The position numbers and the translations under genes are program-made. Source: CAZAFM01 sp964484395 (GTDB lineage: Bacteria; Campylobacterota; Campylobacteria; Campylobacterales; CAZAFM01). Taken from it: a stretch of DNA of 31,119 bases. The notes beneath the pieces are model-generated. The model saw only the letters and a program-made list of their open reading frames with translations. It was not told the DNA's origin and made no database searches. Each line of letters starts with the position of its first letter. Position 1 is the first letter of the stretch. Positions 24,940 to 31,119 of this stretch are shown here, one piece after another. Location: contig CAZAFM010000017.1 of the NCBI GenBank assembly GCA_964484395.1, forward strand, positions 1 to 31,119. Reading direction: 5' to 3'.

Positions 24940-25359
24940 TTAGCCACTGAAAATAAGGCTATTTGGTACTCTATCATACCAGACGGTATTTTTCTCATCA
25001 CTATCGCTACATAGGATTTTGTAGGCTAACAAAATCTCTTTGATTTCACAAAAAACTTTCGATAGGTTGCGTTGTTTGATGTACTCATATTGATATATAA
25101 ATTCATCCAAGTCATTTTCAAACTCACAAAAGTCATCCCCATAAGCTTCAAGCACACAGATACAGACAAACCAACCGACATAAGATAGGTTAAAAGAAGA
25201 TTTATTGATACTGTCATAGTCTGATGTGTAATAATCATCTAGATGAGCAAAGCCTTTATAGTTGTTAATGGCTTGAAAGTCATAGAGATTATTTTTAAAA
25301 AACGCATAATGGGGAGATTTTGATAAAACTTTTTTTGCCTTTTCTTTGTACTTTTTCAT
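24940..25359 (-). CDS. Hypothetical protein
   Basis: A 139-residue protein rich in Tyr, Phe and acidic residues, with a basic start (MKKYKEKAKKVLSKSPHYAFF) and a possible helix at 59-75 (YVGWFVCICVLEAYG). No family is recognised. It is soluble by appearance and reads against all neighbours. No strong ribosome-binding site precedes the ATG. Its place between toxin-antitoxin modules suggests accessory status. Confidence 0.55.
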   Translation of the reverse strand: MKKYKEKAKKVLSKSPHYAFFKNNLYDFQAINNYKGFAHLDDYYTSDYDSINKSSFNLSYVGWFVCICVLEAYGDDFCEFENDLDEFIYQYEYIKQRNLSKVFCEIKEILLAYKILCSDSDEKNTVWYDRVPNSLIFSG

Positions 25360-25466
25360 AGTTCTGTTCTTGTTATGAAATATGTAAAAAGTTATTGTAT
25401 CACAAATTTATAGCTCATATTTCTTATGCTTAGAGAGAGATGTATCAAGTTGTGTGTATTATATGT

Positions 25467-25472
25467 TATAAT
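25467..25472 (+). promoter_or_regulatory. -10 element for brnTA
   Basis: TATAAT inside the same 15-base word (25462-25476) that precedes the PIN module. It lies 26 bases before the GTG start of the toxin gene. Confidence 0.55.
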
Positions 25473-25498
25473 CAAACTAATACTAGAGAGGATAGGAT

Positions 25499-25795
25499 GT
25501 GATTTATAGTTTTGAGTGGGATACTAATAAAGCCAAAACTAATTTTTCAAAGCATAATATAAGATTTGAAGATGCAGTATCTGTCTTTAGGGATAAAAAT
25601 GCTATCTCTATCTATGATGAGAAGAATAGCGCTAAAGAAGATAGATGGGTTACTATTGGTATGGATTTTAAAACAAGAACCATGGTTGTTATACACACAT
25701 TCGTTTATGTAGATTCTAAGAGTTGTAATATTAGAATCATTAGTGCCAGAAGGGCAACCAAAAAAGAACAAAGAGAGTACAAGGACAGCCTATGA
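25499..25795 (+). CDS. brnT: BrnT-family ribonuclease toxin
   Basis: A 98-residue protein with the BrnT layout: FEWDTNKAKTNFSKHNIRFEDA (in part), a central VTIGMDFKTRTMVVIHTF, and a C-terminal IRIISARRATKKEQREY. BrnT is a RelE-fold mRNA interferase; the Arg-Arg-Ala-x-x-x-Glu tail is conserved. The GTG at 25499 is chosen because the motif begins five codons later and AGAGGATAGGAT precedes it. As in other brnTA systems the toxin gene comes first, and it overlaps the antitoxin gene as ATGA. Confidence 0.9.
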   Translation: MIYSFEWDTNKAKTNFSKHNIRFEDAVSVFRDKNAISIYDEKNSAKEDRWVTIGMDFKTRTMVVIHTFVYVDSKSCNIRIISARRATKKEQREYKDSL

Positions 25796-26001
25796 AAAAA
25801 GAGTATGACTTTTCAAAAGGTGAAAAAGGAAAATTTTATCATCCTACTGCCAAGTTTAGTATTCCTATATATCTTGATAAAGATATAGAGGAGTTTGTAT
25901 TAAAAATAGCAGAAAAGAAAAAAAGTGATGTAAGCAGTATAGTAAACCAGATACTTGCAAAAGATAGAGAGCTTGCAGAGCTTGTAGCAGTGAAACCATG
26001 A
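25792..26001 (+). CDS. brnA: BrnA-like antitoxin
   Basis: A 69-residue protein starting MKKEYDFSKGEKGKFYHP, a start shared by many antitoxins of this class. A C-terminal ribbon-helix-helix-like part (FSIPIYLDKDIEEFVLKIAE and SDVSSIVNQIL) should bind the operator. It directly follows brnT with a 4-base overlap. The N-terminal segment would contact the toxin. Confidence 0.85.
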   Translation: MKKEYDFSKGEKGKFYHPTAKFSIPIYLDKDIEEFVLKIAEKKKSDVSSIVNQILAKDRELAELVAVKP

Positions 26002-26020
26002 TTTATGTTGTCGATGTAGG

Positions 26021-26212
26021 CTAATACACCTCCTCTTCAAAAAAACTAAAAACCCATTCAATAACAAGATACTCAATCATAGCAATTGGGAAAAATAGCA
26101 AAGATGCAAATGCCCCTGCTAACAGTGCTGAGCCAGCATCCATATCGGGAGCAAAAAAATAGAGTAAAGTAGCGTTTATAGCGATAACTATCAGTAAAAT
26201 ATCCTCTCTCAT
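26021..26212 (-). CDS. Small two-helix membrane protein
   Basis: A 63-residue protein starting MREDILLIVIAINATLLYFF, with a second hydrophobic segment (about 27-50, SALLAGAFASLLFFPIAMIE) and an acidic end (FFEEEVY). I chose the ATG at 26212 because GGAGGAAAAG lies just upstream; a longer frame to 26293 would add a poor N-terminus. No family is recognised. It is convergent with brnA. Confidence 0.6.
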   Translation of the reverse strand: MREDILLIVIAINATLLYFFAPDMDAGSALLAGAFASLLFFPIAMIEYLVIEWVFSFFEEEVY

Positions 26213-26382
26213 GACTTTTCCTCCTATGGACTTCCTGCTACATACCCAAGACCAAGAGCTAAAGCAAGCTTTGTAGTTTTGGTAGGCTTTCATTTGTGCT
26301 TCTATGTCTATTTCTACTATTTTTGATGAAGTTTACACTATTAGCTAGACAACATGGTGTCCATTTAGAAAATGAGAGCAAA

Positions 26383-26410
26383 AATTACAAACAGACACTA
26401 AATTGTAATT
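26383..26410. promoter_or_regulatory. 8-bp inverted repeat upstream of the ars promoter
   Basis: AATTACAA (26383-26390) and TTGTAATT (26403-26410) form a perfect inverted repeat with a 12-base gap. Its right arm overlaps a TTGACT (26409-26414) that could be the -35 element of the ars operon. It could be an operator; a weak terminator is the alternative, although no T run follows. Confidence 0.4.
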
Positions 26411-26438
26411 GACTTTTGAAGGAGTTTATATTAGTATA

Positions 26439-26461
26439 TTCATATATCTTTATATATTGAA
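26439..26461. promoter_or_regulatory. Candidate ArsR operator
   Basis: TTCA (26439-26442) and TGAA (26458-26461) frame an AT-rich near-symmetric centre (TATATCTTTATATAT), just upstream of the first ars gene. ArsR/SmtB repressors bind such imperfect dyads over the promoter. The AAAGG ribosome-binding site follows. Binding by the ArsR encoded at 26952 is inferred. Confidence 0.4.
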
Positions 26462-26472
26462 AGGGTTTACTT

Positions 26473-26949
26473 ATGAATAAGGCAAAGGTTTTGTTTGTGT
26501 GTATTCACAATAGCGCAAGAAGTCAGATGGCGGAGGCTTTTTTGAATGAGATAGCAGGTGATGCCTTTGAGGCGGATAGTGCTGGATTTGAGCCTGGGAG
26601 TATAAACCCACTAGCTATAGCAGTAATGGAAGAGGTAGGTATTGATATTTCAAAGAATAGTACCAACTCTGTTTTTGAGTTTTTTAAAGAAGGTAAAAGA
26701 TACAACTATATTATAACTGTGTGTGATGAGGGTAATGCTGAGAGATGTCCTATTTTTCCAGGTGTCACTCATAGGATTCACTGGAGCTTCAAAGACCCCG
26801 CAAGTCTAGAAGGTGACTATGAAGTAAAGCTTTCTGCTACTAGGGCTGTTAGAGATAGTATAAAAGAGCATGTAGAGGAGTTTGTCAAGCTTGTTGAGAG
26901 TGGTAAGCTAAAAGAGAATGCACCGAGTAATTGGGGATTTAAAAGCTAA
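26473..26949 (+). CDS. arsC: Arsenate reductase, thioredoxin-coupled type
   Basis: A 158-residue cytoplasmic enzyme reducing As(V) to As(III). The phosphatase-like P-loop C-I-H-N-S-A-R starts at Cys10 and ends at Arg16. The second and third redox cysteines are Cys84 and Cys92 (VCDEGNAERCP), the arrangement of the pI258-type enzyme in which electrons pass to thioredoxin. RIHWSFKDPA near 106-115 carries the conserved Asp-Pro. The ArsR gene follows after 2 bases. It is slightly longer than the Staphylococcus enzyme. Confidence 0.92.
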   Translation: MNKAKVLFVCIHNSARSQMAEAFLNEIAGDAFEADSAGFEPGSINPLAIAVMEEVGIDISKNSTNSVFEFFKEGKRYNYIITVCDEGNAERCPIFPGVTHRIHWSFKDPASLEGDYEVKLSATRAVRDSIKEHVEEFVKLVESGKLKENAPSNWGFKS

Positions 26950-26951
26950 TT

Positions 26952-27278
26952 ATGGATAGTTTTTTAAAGGCCATAGGAGCCCTTAATGATGAAACAAGAG
27001 TGCTTTTTTTGAAGTTCTTGATTGTGTATGGCAAAAGTTGCGTATGTGAGTTTGAAGAGAGTTTTTCTATGCTACAACCTCGCATATCTAGGCATCTAAA
27101 AATTCTAAAAGATGCAGGATTTATCACCTCGAACAAAGAGGGGCAGAGAGTCTACTACTTCTTAAATAATACAGACTCTACTCTACACAAAAACCTACTA
27201 AAAGAGGTAGAAAACCTAGAGTTATCTCTGCCTAATAAAGTATGTGCTTGCGATATACAGGGAGCTAGAGCATTATGA
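26952..27278 (+). CDS. arsR: ArsR-family repressor
   Basis: A 108-residue winged-helix repressor. The metal site Cys30-Val-Cys32 (KSCVCEF) matches the E-L-C-V-C-D-L region of ArsR. The recognition helix is LQPRISRHLKILKDAGFI (41-58) and the wing QRVYYFLN. A second pair, Cys98-Ala-Cys100, near the C-terminus could add an arsenite ligand. As(III) binding should release the operon. It overlaps the transporter start by 4 bases. Confidence 0.93.
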   Translation: MDSFLKAIGALNDETRVLFLKFLIVYGKSCVCEFEESFSMLQPRISRHLKILKDAGFITSNKEGQRVYYFLNNTDSTLHKNLLKEVENLELSLPNKVCACDIQGARAL

Positions 27279-28531
27279 TGGGCTTGGCTATTGGGCTGTT
27301 TCTTGTAACACTTGTCTTTATTATATGGCAGCCAAAAGGGCTTCAGATAGGTACAACTGCTATGATTGGAGCAGTTATTGCGCTTATTTTAGGTGTTGTT
27401 GACTTCACTGATGTGATTGAAGTTACATCCATAGTCTGGGATGCTACTTTGGCTTTTATAGGGATTATCCTTATATCTATGATACTTGATGAGATAGGGT
27501 TTTTTGAATGGGCTGCTATTAAGATGGCAAGAGCATCAAGAGGGAATGGACACTTGATGTTTGTCTATATACTTCTACTTGGTGCTGTTGTTGCTGCTTT
27601 TTTTGCAAATGATGGAGCAGCTTTAATCCTCACTCCTATACTTCTAGCAAAAATGAAATATCTAAAAATGGATCCAAAAGCGATATTTGCTTTTTTGATA
27701 GCTGGTGGGTTTATTGGGGATAGTGCTTCAAACCCCCTTGTTATCTCAAACCTAACAAATATCGTTACTGCTGGATATTTTGATATTGGGTTTTTAGAGT
27801 ATGCTAAAACTATGTTTCTACCAAACCTGCTTGCGATTATCGCTTCAATAGCTGTTCTTTGGATTTATTTTAGAAAAGATATACCTTTTAAAGTAGATGT
27901 AGATATGCTACCAGAAGCTAAGAGTGCTATAAAAAATATAAAAATGTTTAAACTCTCTTGGTGGTTTTTAGGTCTGCTACTTGTTGGATACTTTGTCGGT
28001 GATGAGCTTGGTGTACCAGTTTCAGTTTTTGCACTTGGGGGAGCTTTGATACTGCTATATATTGCTTATAGACATAAGTCAGTCAAGCCTATAGAGACTA
28101 TAAAGACAGCTCCTTGGCAGATAGTTTGGTTTAGTATAGGTCTGTACATAGTCGTGTTTGGGCTTAAGAATGTCGGACTTACAGATGCTTTAGCTGAGTT
28201 CCTTCTATACTTCAAGCCTTTTGGTGAGGAGATATATATAGTTGCAACTGGCTTTACTGCTGCAATTCTTAGCTCTGTGATGAACAATATGCCAACTATT
28301 ATGATAATGGATATAGCCATAGCCCAAACAGGAGATACTGCCCTAGCTTATGCAAATATACTTGGAAGTAACCTAGGTCCTAAAATGACGCCTATTGGCT
28401 CACTAGCAACACTTCTATGGCTACATGTTCTAGCTAAAAAGGGTGTAAAGATAACTTGGGGTGAGTATATGAAGGTAGGAGTTGTAATAACTCCACCAGT
28501 GCTTTTAGTAGCACTTACTGGACTATTTTAG
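27275..28531 (+). CDS. arsB: Arsenite efflux transporter, ArsB type
   Basis: A 418-residue polytopic membrane protein of the ion-transporter superfamily. About eleven hydrophobic segments are visible, starting with GLAIGLFLVTLVFII. FFANDGAALILTPI (about 109-122) and NNMPTIMIMDIA (about 337-348) are the paired conserved membrane loops of ArsB, and GDSASNPLVISNLTNIV (about 148-164) is also typical. It expels arsenite to the periplasm after reduction by ArsC. A shorter relative with another substrate is possible, but context favours arsenite. Confidence 0.92.
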   Translation: MMGLAIGLFLVTLVFIIWQPKGLQIGTTAMIGAVIALILGVVDFTDVIEVTSIVWDATLAFIGIILISMILDEIGFFEWAAIKMARASRGNGHLMFVYILLLGAVVAAFFANDGAALILTPILLAKMKYLKMDPKAIFAFLIAGGFIGDSASNPLVISNLTNIVTAGYFDIGFLEYAKTMFLPNLLAIIASIAVLWIYFRKDIPFKVDVDMLPEAKSAIKNIKMFKLSWWFLGLLLVGYFVGDELGVPVSVFALGGALILLYIAYRHKSVKPIETIKTAPWQIVWFSIGLYIVVFGLKNVGLTDALAEFLLYFKPFGEEIYIVATGFTAAILSSVMNNMPTIMIMDIAIAQTGDTALAYANILGSNLGPKMTPIGSLATLLWLHVLAKKGVKITWGEYMKVGVVITPPVLLVALTGLF

Positions 28532-28540
28532 GAGGTAATT

Positions 28541-28936
28541 ATGAAAAAAGTGTTGGTACTGTGTACTGGAAATAGCTGTAGAAGCATCATAGCTGAGGCT
28601 CTAATAAATGCTACCTTGCAAGGAGTAGAAGCAAAAAGTGCAGGAGTAAAAGCAAGTGGTAAGGTAAACCCAAATGCACAAAAAATCCTAGAGCAAAATG
28701 GTATTTGGAGAAGTGAGTATCACTCAAAAACACTTGAGGAAGTTATAGATAAAGAGTTTGATTTAGTAGTTACAGTCTGTGACCATGCTAAAGAGTCATG
28801 CCCTATGTTTCCAAAGCCAACTCCTAAGCTTCATATTAGCTTTGAAGACCCAGATGGAATGGATTTTGAAGCGTTTAAAACCACCTATGAGGATATAAAA
28901 GACAGACTTCTACCGGAGATTAAAAAAGCTATCTAA
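28541..28936 (+). CDS. Second arsenate-reductase-like low-molecular-weight phosphatase
   Basis: A 131-residue protein of the same superfamily as the first gene of the operon but clearly different: its P-loop is CTGNSCR (Cys8 to Arg14) and later cysteines occur in VCDHAKESCP (about 79-88). These fit a thioredoxin-type arsenate reductase. HISFEDPDG near 97-105 holds the general-acid Asp. AGGAGG lies 5 bases upstream of the ATG. It follows arsB, so the operon has two reductases of unlike sequence; they may differ in electron donor or substrate. Confidence 0.88.
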   Translation: MKKVLVLCTGNSCRSIIAEALINATLQGVEAKSAGVKASGKVNPNAQKILEQNGIWRSEYHSKTLEEVIDKEFDLVVTVCDHAKESCPMFPKPTPKLHISFEDPDGMDFEAFKTTYEDIKDRLLPEIKKAI

Positions 28937-28950
28937 GTTTTATTCACCAT

Positions 28951-28974
28951 AAAGATGTATCTTTGTAATATAAC
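28951..28974 (+). promoter_or_regulatory. Dyad and -10 before the binding-protein gene
   Basis: AAAGAT and ATCTTT (28951-28964, 2-base gap) lie directly upstream of a TATAAC (28969-28974). The dyad would cover the region between -35 and -10 and could bind a regulator. It lies about 37 bases before the PhnD-like gene, suggesting separate control from the ars genes. Confidence 0.35.
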
Positions 28975-29000
28975 GGTAAAAAATAGGCAGAGAGAGGTAG

Positions 29001-29834
29001 ATGAAGATTATTTTTGGTATTTTATTTTTTTTAGTCATCATAAATGCCAAGAACATCTACTATTTTGCTCCTCTAGCACTTGAAAAAACAGAAAGTAACC
29101 TCAAACAGTATGAAGAACTCATAGACCACCTAAGAGAAAAAACAGGACTTGACATAAAAGTGAAATACTTTCCAAAGTACGAGGATATCCTAGTAGCCTT
29201 TGAAGAGGGAGAGGTTGATTTTACCCATCTTGGGGCTCTACCTTTTATAGAGTTGTCTAAAAGATTTCCAGATGCCCAGTCCATAGCTAGCTTTAGAGAT
29301 AGTCAAGCTAGAAGTGGCTATAAGTGTTGTCTCATTGCTAGAAAGGACTCTTCTTTTTCTAATAGCACAAACCTCTTAAGCGTTCAAAATGTCGCACTAA
29401 CTCAGCCTCTATCTACTTGTGGTTTTCTGATGACCTCAGAGATACTAAAAAAGCATAATATAAATCTTTCGACGCTTCATTATAGATATTTTGGTTCACA
29501 CTCTAATGTTGCTCTTTCAGTCATACTAGGTGATAGTGATATTGGTGGGATTAAGTGTGATATTGCCAGTAGGTATCTTTTTCACAACCTAACTATAGTG
29601 GATAAAAGCAGGACTCTTCCTCAGTTTTCGTTTGTCATAAACAACAAAACTGTAGACAAAGAAACAAAAGAGCAGATAAAACAAGCTCTACTAGATATAG
29701 AAAATCTAGACAGTACTGAGCTAAAAAACTGGAGTGAGCAGATAAAATATGGTGTATTTGAAGTAGATGATGCTGATTATGACCATCTAAGAGATGTTGT
29801 TAATAGAGTAAAAATCCCACATGAGTCCAAATGA
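29001..29834 (+). CDS. PhnD-like periplasmic binding protein, AioX/ArrX-like
   Basis: A 277-residue periplasmic protein with a signal peptide (MKIIFGILFFLVIINA). It has the PhnD-type two-lobe pattern: FAPLALEKTESN (22-33), GEVDFTHLGALPFIEL (70-85), and a second lobe with FGSHSNVALSVILGDSDIGG (164-183, in part). There are four cysteines, Cys109, Cys110, Cys140 and Cys186. AioX and ArrX, which bind arsenic oxyanions through a cysteine and signal to a kinase, belong to this family. No ABC permease or ATPase follows; a histidine kinase does, overlapping as ATGA, so a sensing role is more likely than transport. Phosphate or phosphonate as ligand is the main alternative. Confidence 0.75.
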   Translation: MKIIFGILFFLVIINAKNIYYFAPLALEKTESNLKQYEELIDHLREKTGLDIKVKYFPKYEDILVAFEEGEVDFTHLGALPFIELSKRFPDAQSIASFRDSQARSGYKCCLIARKDSSFSNSTNLLSVQNVALTQPLSTCGFLMTSEILKKHNINLSTLHYRYFGSHSNVALSVILGDSDIGGIKCDIASRYLFHNLTIVDKSRTLPQFSFVINNKTVDKETKEQIKQALLDIENLDSTELKNWSEQIKYGVFEVDDADYDHLRDVVNRVKIPHESK

Positions 29835-31119
29835 GTATAAAGAGCTTTTTTAGAAAACTAGAAGTTCAGATTGTCATTCCTATCATCATCATCTCTATTT
29901 TGGGTGGACTAAATGGCTCATATATTATCGAAAAACAGATAGAGGAGCATATCAAGCAAAATGCAGGTTATGAACTAGAAAATATGCTAAATAATCTCTA
30001 TTTTGATATAGAGAGTAGCTTTAAAGTTCTTTTTCATGAGTATGGGTCTAATCAGGAGAAGTTTAGCCGTGTGGAGAAATTTATCCAAAAAGAGCAACTT
30101 CATCAGATAGATGAGTATATAAAAACCACCAACAATACAGCTCTAGTGATCCTTATAGGTGGAAATCTAGCTTACTCATATCCAAAGCTACCATCTTTTC
30201 AGTATGACTTTTTAGAACAAATTGTAACAGAAGGAAAATCAACCCTCAAGAGTACTGAGAAAACATATATTGTTAAGAAAACTGAGTTTGTGCCCTGGAA
30301 GTGGGAGATATATGTTTTAAAAAATCAAGCAGTTATGCAAAAAATTATACTAGATAACAAAAAACTTGTTTTATCAATTATAGCCTCTATTATAGTTTTT
30401 ATAATTCTTTTCTTAATCCTCATAGTATGGGCTCGTATCAAAAAACCACTTAGCACTATCATAAAGAAGCTTGAAAAAATAAGAGATGGAAAGTATGAAA
30501 CAATAGATATAAACTCATCTTTTGAGATGGACACTCTAGCCCAACACATAAATGCCACATCCTCCATAATAGAAGAAAGAGAAGAAGATATAAAAGAGCA
30601 ACTTAAATACACAAAAGGAATACTTGAAGCACAAGAGAGTATCGTGGTAATAGCTGATGGAAGTGGTGTTAGAGATGCAAATAAAGCGTTTTTTGATACT
30701 TTTAATGAGTTTGATAATCTAGAAGAGTTCAAAAAAGAGCATAGTTGCATCTGTGACTTTTTTGTTGAGACTGGTCTTGAAGGGTATATAGGTGAGGTTG
30801 ACAAGCAAGACTCATTTGAGCTATATAAAAAAATCTCAAAAGATAAATCAAAAACCTATAAAGTCTGTATGAAGATAGATGAAGTCAAAAAATACTTCAG
30901 TATCAAAGTGAACATACTAATAGTAAACAAAGATGAGCTTTTTATAGTGGTACTTACAGATATCTCTGAAGCCGAAAAATATAGACTACATCTAGAAGAG
31001 AGGATACAACAAGAATTAGAAAAAAACAGAGAGAGTGAAAAGAGAATATATAGACTCAAAAAAGAGAAGAGCCTCTCAGAGCTACTTACCAACATAGCCC
31101 ACCAATGGAGGCAACCACC
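29831..31119 (+). CDS. Membrane sensor histidine kinase (3' end outside window)
   Basis: An open frame of 429 codons running off the window, starting MSIKSFFRKLEVQIVIPIII. There is a membrane helix at about 13-33, a periplasmic sensor region to about 177, a second helix (about 178-199), a HAMP segment (about 203-255), a PAS domain (about 265-375) with a His-Ser-Cys-x-Cys motif, a coiled coil and the start of the phosphoacceptor helix with His424 in NIAHQWRQP. It overlaps the binding-protein gene by 4 bases, as in AioX-AioS pairs. The ATPase domain is beyond the edge. A cognate response regulator may follow outside the window. Confidence 0.9.
   Translation, partial: MSIKSFFRKLEVQIVIPIIIISILGGLNGSYIIEKQIEEHIKQNAGYELENMLNNLYFDIESSFKVLFHEYGSNQEKFSRVEKFIQKEQLHQIDEYIKTTNNTALVILIGGNLAYSYPKLPSFQYDFLEQIVTEGKSTLKSTEKTYIVKKTEFVPWKWEIYVLKNQAVMQKIILDNKKLVLSIIASIIVFIILFLILIVWARIKKPLSTIIKKLEKIRDGKYETIDINSSFEMDTLAQHINATSSIIEEREEDIKEQLKYTKGILEAQESIVVIADGSGVRDANKAFFDTFNEFDNLEEFKKEHSCICDFFVETGLEGYIGEVDKQDSFELYKKISKDKSKTYKVCMKIDEVKKYFSIKVNILIVNKDELFIVVLTDISEAEKYRLHLEERIQQELEKNRESEKRIYRLKKEKSLSELLTNIAHQWRQP

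Noticed and set aside
29001..31119. Phosphonate ABC transporter operon
   Set aside because: The PhnD-like gene is followed by a histidine kinase rather than an ATPase or permease gene, so a sensing role fits better.

Overview
The window looks like chromosomal DNA of a low-GC member of the Campylobacterota (Epsilonproteobacteria), probably a free-living, Sulfurimonas- or Sulfurospirillum-like lineage rather than a host-adapted Campylobacter or Helicobacter. The reasons are the rplI-hslV-hslU-era cluster, an HslV whose propeptide is Met-Phe-Asp-Ala before the catalytic Thr, heavy use of AGA, ATA and CTA codons, and a histidine kinase with the H-box IAHQWRQP that is common in this phylum. No genus can be fixed from the window alone.

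Region 1 (1-705) is the end of infC followed by rpmI and rplT. Region 2 (728-11525, minus strand) is a complete, tightly overlapping type II secretion operon read in the order gspG-H-I-J-K-L-M-N-C-D-E-F. It ends with an omptin-like outer-membrane barrel that appears to lack the catalytic Asp-His pair. The prepilin peptidase gene is not here. gspJ has no ATG, GTG or TTG upstream of its prepilin signal and seems to start at ATT. Region 3 (11694-13162) holds an outer-membrane barrel protein and an orphan OmpR-type response regulator. Region 4 (13164-16359, minus strand) is housekeeping: rplI, hslV, hslU and era.

Region 5 (about 16390-26300) is accessory. It contains two tiny membrane proteins, a large type IIG restriction-modification enzyme, a foreign-looking gene for a 781-residue protein with a PD-(D/E)XK-like motif, three toxin-antitoxin modules (PIN/VapC type, RelE/ParE type, BrnTA) and several hypothetical genes. 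The most interesting structure is here. The 781-residue gene lies between two identical 225-bp direct copies of the 3' end of the restriction gene (20444-20668 and 23104-23328). This suggests that a cassette entered the restriction gene and brought a replacement 3' end, leaving the old 3' end as a fragment downstream. REP-like hairpins occur on both sides of the first two toxin-antitoxin modules.

Region 6 (26473-31119) is an arsenic locus: thioredoxin-type arsenate reductase, ArsR, a membrane efflux carrier and a second, different arsenate-reductase-like phosphatase. A PhnD-like periplasmic binding protein and a membrane histidine kinase (cut by the window end) follow. That pairing resembles the AioX/AioS and ArrX/ArrS arsenic-sensing modules, so the locus may combine cytoplasmic resistance with periplasmic arsenic sensing.
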